From Paraniabella ginsengisoli (GTDB lineage Bacteria; Bacteroidota; Bacteroidia; Chitinophagales; Chitinophagaceae), in assembly GCF_022513635.1 (NCBI RefSeq), contig NZ_JAKWBL010000004.1, forward strand, positions 496,001 to 560,000: DNA of 64,000 nucleotides, written 5' to 3'. Below are positions 57,557-64,000 of the stretch, in pieces. Positions within the stretch are counted from its first letter, which is position 1; each line of letters begins with the position of its first letter. Below the pieces are notes generated by a model that did not search any database, was not told where the DNA came from, and saw only the letters and a list, made by a program, of their open reading frames with translations. The translations under genes were made by a program, and so were the position numbers.

Positions 57557-58602
57557 TATTTTGCCTTTTTCACGGCCGCTCTTAACTCCTGAAAAGCCTT
57601 TTTCTCCAGTTCAGAAATTTCAATCAGCCTATCGCCCATATTATCATAATCAGCCTGCGTTCCAAGCCGGCCTTTATAAATGCCGCTGGCTTGTATGGCT
57701 GCATCGCGCCATTTGTCGCCTGTGGAGGTTATTTGTTTCGATACATCCAATAATTCATCAATGGGTAAATAGGCGTGGGCCTGTTGCAAAAACGCACCGT
57801 AAATAAAACGAAATCCACCTCCACCTGTTCCAATTTCTTCCTGCATACGCACCAGTTGCGCAAGATAGCCACGTGCTTTTTCATCGCCGAGTTTATTTTT
57901 CCAATTTTTAATTTGACGGCCGGTGTAAGCAATGCCTTTAGCGCCGCCGAAAGAACCCGGAATCATCAGCATGTCGCGGCAATTTCTTTTGATACCTGTA
58001 ATAATTCCGTTCCGGATTTGCTCATCTGTTGCTTCGCTTAAGTTATCGCCGGGGTAATACATTTGTCCACGCGGAGCAAACGCACCTTTCGCAAAGCGAA
58101 CACGCTGTAGCTCATAGCTGTTCATGGTTACCAGCGTTTCCATAATAGGATCACTGATAATATAATCATCGCCTTTCTTATCTACTACAATTAAATTATG
58201 CGCATTAAAATGAAAACGATATTCTTTAGGAAAATAAGTTAGATAGAAAACACCAACCTGGCAGGCTGTAGGCTTACCAGCGGCAAGCCTTTCGTCTAAC
58301 TCTTGCATGGCTTTTTGTGGTGATGCAAATTTTTTCCGTGTAACCGGAATATCTAATGCTTTGCAAGTGCGCTTAAATATAAGGCCGGGCATGGTGCGAA
58401 AAGAAATGGCTGGTCCGCCATTTACTTTCATAAAGGGCAACTGTATGTAAAACAGACCAGAGCCAATTCCAAAAGCCATTGGTTCCGTTAGTTTATGTAC
58501 GCCGTAATGTTTTAAGAGGGCTGTTGTTACGCCGTTTTCGCAATGAGCGGCTTGCAAATGGTGAAAGCCATTTTCTATTGTTGATTGATTTATCTGATCC
58601 AA
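57556..58602 (-). CDS. BtrH-N-terminal-domain protein (butirosin BtrH-like, DUF4872)
   Basis: 348 residues. The opening GFHHLQAAHCENGVTTALLK (Cys and His near the N-terminus) and AMGIGSG-like region mark the BtrH acyltransferase fold. The middle has FHFNAHNLIVVDKKGDDYII and the C-terminal DUF4872-like half has YLAQLVRMQEEIGTGGGGFR. BtrH transfers an acyl group from a carrier protein in butirosin synthesis. Homologues are standard members of flexirubin/aryl-polyene clusters. Acyl transfer here is inferred. Confidence 0.82.
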   Translation of the reverse strand: MDQINQSTIENGFHHLQAAHCENGVTTALLKHYGVHKLTEPMAFGIGSGLFYIQLPFMKVNGGPAISFRTMPGLIFKRTCKALDIPVTRKKFASPQKAMQELDERLAAGKPTACQVGVFYLTYFPKEYRFHFNAHNLIVVDKKGDDYIISDPIMETLVTMNSYELQRVRFAKGAFAPRGQMYYPGDNLSEATDEQIRNGIITGIKRNCRDMLMIPGSFGGAKGIAYTGRQIKNWKNKLGDEKARGYLAQLVRMQEEIGTGGGGFRFIYGAFLQQAHAYLPIDELLDVSKQITSTGDKWRDAAIQASGIYKGRLGTQADYDNMGDRLIEISELEKKAFQELRAAVKKAK

Positions 58603-58668
58603 AATTTTTATTTCCGATTTAGGATTTGAGTACTTTGATTATATTTTCTATGAACAATTAACTATCAA

Positions 58669-59068
58669 CTATGAACCAAAAGGTTGCTTTAATTCTTCTA
58701 CACTTACTTCAAAAAGCTCGGCGTATTTTTTTAATTTTTGATCTGAAAGGCTTTTAAATACAGAAGGTTTCATGTGTTTTTTATGGTCCATTTCCAAAAA
58801 CCTGTATAGGCCGATAAAATAGAAAGATCCATAATCCGCTTTTCCATGAAATACAAAATAGGACTGGCTTCACCGTTCGAAACTTTTTGTTTAGCCGATT
58901 CTATTTTTCTTTCGACCTCGTTCCACGTACGTTCAGTGCTTCGGTTTTTACGTTCCATCCGCTGCTTTGTGCCGTTTCGTATTTGCCGTCTTCACCCACT
59001 ACATAGGTTACTTCCTTTGCAATACGGCCAAGCGCGCCATCATCTTGTGGAATTTCTTCTTTCTTCAT
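58669..59068 (-). CDS. Small cluster protein, 133 aa (two frameshifts)
   Basis: ATG at 59068 (MKKEEIPQDDGALGRIAKEV). An A5 run near 58951 and a T5 run near 58796 need one more base each to give WNEVERKIESAKQKVSNGEA, SPILYFMEKRIMDLSILSAY and the tail VSVEELKQPFGS. Soluble, charged. No family recognised, but it lies between the DarB and BtrH-like genes in the same direction, so probably part of the pigment operon. Confidence 0.65.
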
Positions 59069-59238
59069 TTTACTGAAAATATTTATACGAGCAAGCTAAT
59101 AAAATTTAATGAATTGCTAATACCTGAAATAAGTGACCACAACTAAAGAAAATACCGACATGCTATTACATAAAAAAAGTGAAGAGTCTTCACACCTCAC
59201 TTTTAAAATTTTTAACCCGACAACCTTCCAACTATAAA

Positions 59239-60386
59239 TTACACCGCCGTCAGCAAAGCATACATATAACTAAATCTAGAGCTTTCAGGTACAAGCAAAA
59301 ATATCTTGTCTCCTTTTTTAAGTTTCCCACTATTCAACAGTTCATCTACCATAAAGTAAACTGATGCGGCCCCAACATTACCTACATAACTGAGATTTAC
59401 AAACCATTTTTCATAAGGAATATGATGGCCTAATTTTAAATGTTCCTCATAAATTTTATCCTTGAAAAAATTACTGCTCATGTGCGGGCAGTACCAGGTA
59501 ATATCATCCGGGTTTAATCCTCTTCTTTCAAAAAGTTCGGGGAGCGGGCGACCACCCAGCGGAACAATATTTGGGCTAAGCAGTTTTACATCCTGCTTAA
59601 TACTCATAACCGATTTTTCGTTCAACTCTTCATGGGTAAACTCCAGGTAACTCTTCAATGTTCCATCCTCTTGCTTTTCTGCACCACAATACATGCAACT
59701 TTCCATATCGTCCGCATAGGAAATGCCTTCCATCCATTCAATCTTTAAACTAGGGCCATCATTATTAGGCTTGTTGCTTAGCAAAAAAGCCGATGCGCCG
59801 TCAGAAAGCATCCAACGTAAAAATTCTTTATCAAAACTGATATATGGATTTTCTTCCAAAGCTTCCAGTTTATGCACTTCGTCTTCAAATTGGTTAGCTA
59901 CCAAAGAAGCTGAAAAACGCTCAGAACCTGCGGCTACAGCCGTATCTGCATCGCCTGTTTTTACGGCCATGTATGCATATTTTAGGCATGCATACCTGCA
60001 CAGCAAACACCACTTGGCGACACCACTTCAAGTTTTCCAAGTTCTGGCAACCACCCATGTACCATTACTGCGTGCGATGGCATTATCTGGTCGGGAGAGG
60101 AGGTTCCGCAAGAAAGTACATCAACATTTTTAATGGCTTCCGCGTCGCTTTTAAATAATTCCTTGATGGCTTCTGCAGTTAATTGGGCATTAGTATGAGT
60201 AGCTTTTCCGCCTTTCTCCAAAGCGTAATAACGATTGGTAATACCATTATTTCTTAAAACAATCCTGCGCGACTTAGATGGTTTCCCATTAATGTAGCCA
60301 AGATATTCTTCCATCTCCTCATTACCCACCGCATCATTAGGAAAATAATGTGAAGTACGATTAATATAAACTTCGTTTAATGACAT
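59239..60386 (-). CDS. darB: 3-oxoacyl-ACP synthase III family protein, DarB-like (one frameshift)
   Basis: About 382 residues from MSLNEVYINRTSHYFPNDAV. One base is missing near 60000. The thiolase-fold nucleophile is in SPSGVCCAGMHA, followed by AAGSERFSASLVANQF. The catalytic His (ITWYCPHMSSNFF) and Asn (LSYVGNVGAASVYFMVDEL) are both present. DarB makes the cyclohexanedione intermediate from two beta-keto thioesters in dialkylresorcinol synthesis. The neighbour darA supports this over plain FabH. Confidence 0.85.
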
Positions 60387-60467
60387 ATTTGTTTGATCAT
60401 TTTTATTTCAGCAAAGAACAATTATCATCGATTTTGCCACGCCCGGTTCATCGTTCGGATATTTTTC

Positions 60468-60499
60468 ATCCCTGTTTGACCGGTCATCCGGGCGGGCTA
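60468..60499 (+). repeat. Dispersed palindrome family B
   Basis: tccctgtttgaccggtcatc followed by cgggcgggct, between darA and darB. Same core as 26642. Confidence 0.7.
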
Positions 60500-60560
60500 C
60501 TTATTCAACAGTTATCGAATCTTCACTATTGAATTTGCTTTGATTTTTTATTTATCTGCT

Positions 60561-61478
60561 TCAAATAATTTCTCTAAAATCAACGCTTCTGTAATATTCC
60601 ATTTGCCTCTTGATTTTTCTTTGTGAAAAGGGCCGGAAAAGTACAAAATCTACCGCTAATATAACGGGAGATGCTACCAATAGCGCAACAGCAAGATAAT
60701 ATTTATAAGCAACAAGAATATTTTTCCTTTTTTGAGGAAATTTGTTAATAATATCTACCCATTTTTGAAATATTTTACCTGCTTTTTTCTCTATAAACAT
60801 TAAAGAATATTTTACGGGAGCGGCGCCCATTTTTACAAGGTCTTGCTGCAATCCATCCCATTTTCCTTCTCTCAGATATTCTTTAGTAACATCTCCGAAT
60901 TTAGAAGCACCCGAAATATCTTTTTCAGATACACCCGGCCTTGGAAAAACACCCCATTTCCTGTCTTTTCGACCAGTTCCCAACCAATGAAAAATAGTAA
61001 AATAGCTTAGGTGATTTGGATGCCTGTCTACCAAAGCAATGTTGCCCACCAACATTGCTCCGGCTGCCTTTAACAGCTTTTTGTTTTTTTCCTGGGCATT
61101 GATCCACATATTTCTACAACCGCTGATTGTAATGACAGGTGTATCTTTTATGAGTGATTTGAATTTCTCGTCCTGTAAAATAGAGCTAAAAGGAATACTA
61201 GGAGACAGGTTCCAGGGCTGCCATCCCAAAACGACAAGATCATACTTTTCGAAATCTGTTTTCCACGGCTGGAGCGGCGTAGGAATTACTTCAACAGATT
61301 CAGGAACGGTATCGAAAAAAACCGGAATAGTCCATGGAAAAGGAAACTGGTGTACAGGCTTAATTTGCAAGTATTCAACATCATTTCCATCTGCAGCTAT
61401 TGGCTTTATGAAATTATCTACGATTGTTTTAGTTTGCCCGGATTGTGAGAAATAAACCGCTAAAATTCTCTTTTTCAT
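60561..61478 (-). CDS. darA: Dialkylresorcinol condensing enzyme DarA
   Basis: 305 residues. The flavodoxin-like N-terminus ILAVYFSQSGQTKTIVDNFI, then FPFPWTIPVFFDTVPESV, is characteristic of DarA proteins. LVVLGWQPWNLSPSIPF and VITISGCRNMWINAQEK follow, with a C-terminal membrane-associating helix (YYLAVALLVASPVILAVDFV). With DarB it forms the aromatic dialkylresorcinol head of flexirubin-type pigments. Confidence 0.85.
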   Translation of the reverse strand: MKKRILAVYFSQSGQTKTIVDNFIKPIAADGNDVEYLQIKPVHQFPFPWTIPVFFDTVPESVEVIPTPLQPWKTDFEKYDLVVLGWQPWNLSPSIPFSSILQDEKFKSLIKDTPVITISGCRNMWINAQEKNKKLLKAAGAMLVGNIALVDRHPNHLSYFTIFHWLGTGRKDRKWGVFPRPGVSEKDISGASKFGDVTKEYLREGKWDGLQQDLVKMGAAPVKYSLMFIEKKAGKIFQKWVDIINKFPQKRKNILVAYKYYLAVALLVASPVILAVDFVLFRPFSQRKIKRQMEYYRSVDFREII

Positions 61479-61590
61479 CTGTATCTTTTTATATTTTTTA
61501 GCGGTCAGAGGATTCGAAAGCTATCAGATTCGCTATAAAACAATCAGCATTTTGTGTGTAAAGTATTACTATAATTCATTCAGCATATTT

Positions 61591-62079
61591 CTATTGTAGC
61601 CCACTAAGAACTTTGGATGATTTGCTATAAGCCACTATGGCATTCTGCACCACAGCCGGTAATGATTTATATCCATTCTTCAAAAGTTTGGCATCTTCGG
61701 CTACATTCTTATTATATCCAACTATTTTGGGGGCATTCTCCTGTATCATCAGGCGTAAAAATTTATACTCAATATTAGCCGGCTCCTTGCTAATAGCCGT
61801 TTCCAACAAACCATGTCCCTTCTTAAACATTGATAATTTCTGGCCGGGTGTTTTTTGAGAACCGGATTTTCGCATTAATAGCGCTCCCTCATAAGCGGCC
61901 TTATCGTTGCCCTTCATGGCTTTTAACGCTTCCAGTTGTTTATTCCAAACTGAAGTACTGTTAGATGCCATAGCATTATAAAATGCTTGTTTTCCTGCTC
62001 CATCTTGCGCTTTCGTAGTAAAAAGCATTGCAAATATTGCAATAAAAAGCCCCAATATTGATTTTATAATACTTCTCAT
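61591..62079 (-). CDS. Hypothetical secreted protein
   Basis: 162 residues from the ATG at 62079 (MRSIIKSILGLFIAIFAMLF, signal ending TTKAQ). An earlier in-frame ATG at 62136 precedes non-signal sequence. The mature part is helical (YNAMASNSTSVWNKQLEALK, EPANIEYKFLRLMIQENAPK), like small TPR-like secreted proteins of Bacteroidota. It probably belongs to the pigment cluster by position. Confidence 0.7.
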   Translation of the reverse strand: MRSIIKSILGLFIAIFAMLFTTKAQDGAGKQAFYNAMASNSTSVWNKQLEALKAMKGNDKAAYEGALLMRKSGSQKTPGQKLSMFKKGHGLLETAISKEPANIEYKFLRLMIQENAPKIVGYNKNVAEDAKLLKNGYKSLPAVVQNAIVAYSKSSKVLSGLQ

Positions 62080-62262
62080 TAAAGTTTGCAAATTTATACA
62101 ATATAATCTTTTTGCAGGGGCGAAAAATGGAAACACGAACCCATTTCCGTTATTTCGGTATTATATTTGTTAAAATAATACTAAAGCCCTTTTAAATCTT
62201 ATTATTTCATAACGAAGTCTTTAGCCACTTAAAACCCATTAAAAGACTCTAAAACTATTTAG

Positions 62263-62783
62263 ATGAAAAAACTTAACCTATTCGTTGCTTTCCTGTTTTG
62301 CCAATTTTTAGTTAACGCGCAAGCTGACTATAAAAGTGCTTTTGGTTTCGGGTTACATCACATATTACGTTCGATATGGTTGCGCTCTCATATAAAACTT
62401 TTTTATCTGATCACAACGCGATTGAAATTAATGCAGGTTATGGGGGCCGAAATACTAAGACAGGAGGGAAAACCGATTTTTCACCGGGAGTTAGTGTTTC
62501 GGGTTCTTACCAATATCATGACGATATATACACTTCTACTGACGAACATCTTCGTTGGTTTGCCGGGGGCGGTGTGAATCTTTTTAAAACATTTTCAGAG
62601 CGCAAAGCCTATGAAGGTTTTGGAGCTACCATTTTCGGAACAGCGGGAATAGATTATAAATTTAAAGCGGCCCCTGTAAATCTATCTGTTGACTGGCGCC
62701 CTACGATATACATCAAATCTCCGAACGATTTTCTTCCTTTGCAAATTGGAACCCTTGGCTTAGCAGCGAGATATACTTTTTAG
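62263..62783 (+). CDS. Small outer-membrane beta-barrel protein (one frameshift)
   Basis: Signal peptide MKKLNLFVAFLFCQFLVNAQ. A missing base near 62355 joins DYKSAFGFG to TSHITFDMVALSYKTFLSDH, followed by alternating strands (GYQYHDDIYT-like, GTAGIDYKFKAAPVNLSVDW) and a final IGTLGLAARYTF with terminal Phe. 173 residues. Likely an eight-stranded barrel. Function unknown. Confidence 0.72.
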
Positions 62784-62911
62784 TTTTCTGATTTCATCTG
62801 TATATCTTTAAGTATAATGCTAAAATATGCTCATTTCGTGCTTATTTTTGGGGCTTGAAGCATTTATGTTCGTCTATATCTCTTTTAAACATTAGCCAGG
62901 CTTTTAACGAC

Positions 62912-64000
62912 TTGAAGGTTTGCGTTATTATTCCTACATATAATAATGCATTAACCTTGGAAAATGTAATAGCTGATGTGTTGCAATATACCAATAACAT
63001 CATTGTTGTAAACGATGGCTCTACTGATGATACTGAAAGCATCCTCAAGCATTTTGAAAGCATCACTGTAGTTTCTTATAAACCTAATGCAGGCAAAGGA
63101 ATGGCATTGCGCAAAGGGTTTAAAAAAGCGATTGAGCTGGGCCATGAATATGCAGTAACCATAGATTCGGATGGACAACATTTTGCTAAAGACCTTCCTA
63201 TATTTATAGAAAAGCTTAAAACGGATGGGCCAGGGCTAATAATGGGTGCCCGCAACATGGATTCAGCAGACAATGTTCCGGGTAAAAGCAGTTTCGGTAA
63301 CAAGTTCAGCAATTTTTGGTATAAGGTGGAAACAGGCATTGAGCTGCCTGATACACAAACTGGCTATAGGCTTTATCCTTTAAAGCCTATCTGTAAAATG
63401 AATTTTTTTACCCGTAAATACGAGTTTGAAATAGAAATCATTGTACGCCTTGCGTGGGCTGGAACAAAAGTGTCTTCCGTTCCAATAACTGTATATTATC
63501 CGCCCAAAGAAGAAAGAATTAGCCATTTTCGTCCGTTTAAAGATTTTACCCGCATCAGTATTGTAAATACAGTACTGGTTATTATTTGCTTTTTTTATAT
63601 ATGGCCCCGTAATTTTTTTAGAAGATTTTATAAAAATAAAAACTGGAAACTGGAAGTAAAGCAAATGTTACTCAAACCCGGAGAAACCAACCTGGCAAAA
63701 GCTAATGCTATTGCATTTGGTGGCTTTATGGGCGTCGTTCCTATTTGGGGTTTTCAGCTAATTGTAGCTATTGCGTTGTCGCATGTATTCAAACTCAATA
63801 AAGCGTTGGTTGTATTGGCTGCGCATATAAGCTTTGCGCCCATGCTTCCGCTGATCATTTTCTTCAGCTATAAATTGGGCAAACCATTTATGGGAAGTAG
63901 AGCAGTAGACATTTCATTGGATAAAGAATTGACACTTTCCAAAATAGGACAAAATTTGGAGCAGTACATTTATGGAAGCATGTTACTTGCTATTATTGTT
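62912..64000 (+). CDS. Family 2 glycosyltransferase fused to DUF2062 (C-terminus beyond window)
   Basis: Open to the right edge, over 360 residues. TTG at 62912 is the first start that gives the family opening (LKVCVIIPTYNNALTLENVI); the frame is open back to 62855, so an earlier start or a lost base is possible. GT-A motifs: NIIVVNDGSTDDT, TIDSDGQHFAKDL, PDTQTGYRLYP. Then comes a DUF2062 membrane domain (ANAIAFGGFMGVVPIWGFQL, AHISFAPMLPLIIFFSYKLG). GT2-DUF2062 fusions are regular members of flexirubin/aryl-polyene clusters. Confidence 0.87.
   Translation, partial: MKVCVIIPTYNNALTLENVIADVLQYTNNIIVVNDGSTDDTESILKHFESITVVSYKPNAGKGMALRKGFKKAIELGHEYAVTIDSDGQHFAKDLPIFIEKLKTDGPGLIMGARNMDSADNVPGKSSFGNKFSNFWYKVETGIELPDTQTGYRLYPLKPICKMNFFTRKYEFEIEIIVRLAWAGTKVSSVPITVYYPPKEERISHFRPFKDFTRISIVNTVLVIICFFYIWPRNFFRRFYKNKNWKLEVKQMLLKPGETNLAKANAIAFGGFMGVVPIWGFQLIVAIALSHVFKLNKALVVLAAHISFAPMLPLIIFFSYKLGKPFMGSRAVDISLDKELTLSKIGQNLEQYIYGSMLLAIIV

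Noticed and set aside
1-64000. tRNA, rRNA, prophage or IS elements
   Set aside because: No cloverleaf with a T-loop GGTTCGAATCC-type core, no rRNA sequence, and no transposase or phage structural gene was found by reading. A covariance-model scan could still reveal a missed tRNA.

Overview
The window looks like Bacteroidota chromosome, most likely a Chitinophagaceae-type soil or freshwater bacterium. Evidence: a TonB-dependent B12 receptor with a surface YncE-like partner under a cobalamin riboswitch, a flavodoxin-like DarA plus ketosynthase DarB (dialkylresorcinol/flexirubin pathway), SRPBCC/ArsR and DUF6132 families, Bacteroidota-like -7 boxes (TAnnTTTG), and very many dispersed palindromic repeats in and between genes. 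The genus is not determined. No rRNA, tRNA, CRISPR array, IS transposase or prophage was seen.

Layout. 1-2.85 kb: B12 uptake locus (riboswitch, btuB, YncE-like lipoprotein, all minus strand). 3-7.8 kb: secreted PQQ-type sugar dehydrogenase, TPM-domain lipoprotein, dnaN, rifampin ADP-ribosyltransferase arr. 8.1-9.9 kb: ImmA/IrrE-type protein with a PIN-like nuclease carrying an in-frame stop. 9.9-10.7 kb: non-coding, repeat-rich, with one repeat nested in another. 10.7-13.3 kb: a two-gene unit of a YbjN/T3SC-like protein and a cytoplasmic trypsin-like protease with zinc ribbon. 13.7-28 kb: recX, nitrilase, PadR, GH2, S41 protease, thiL, inositol monophosphatase, glycosyltransferase, GH3-like adenylase, LysE exporter, mtgA, thioredoxin. 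28-35.5 kb: NadR-like kinase with pnuC (NAD salvage), NifU, ArsC/Spx, Tet-like MFS, asparaginase, DoxX, ArsR with two SRPBCC genes. 35.5-40.6 kb: three-subunit periplasmic molybdenum hydroxylase and a zinc alcohol dehydrogenase. 40.7-48.2 kb: outer-membrane protein, membrane MutS-like ATPase, desaturase, higBA, dus, CPBP protease, cdsA. 48.2-50.5 kb: a ~21-bp tandem repeat, then a NotI-family restriction enzyme with an adenine methylase. 50.7-64 kb: dprA, an ABC ATPase, DUF2891, a TPM-domain membrane protein, then a dialkylresorcinol/flexirubin cluster (FAD desaturase-like enzyme, BtrH-like transferase, small protein, DarB, DarA, and a GT2-DUF2062 fusion running off the end).

Two observations cut across the window. 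First, more than 20 genes are broken by single-base losses, mostly in homopolymer runs. Adding the base back restores a full-length family member each time, so I treat these as one CDS and suspect sequence error rather than decay. Second, dispersed palindromic repeats lie inside reading frames (nitrilase, NadR-like kinase, dus, and the start of an S41 protease), where they appear to be translated as extra peptide. One such element is inserted exactly inside another repeat at 10.62 kb. This repeat system is the most unusual biology I can support.
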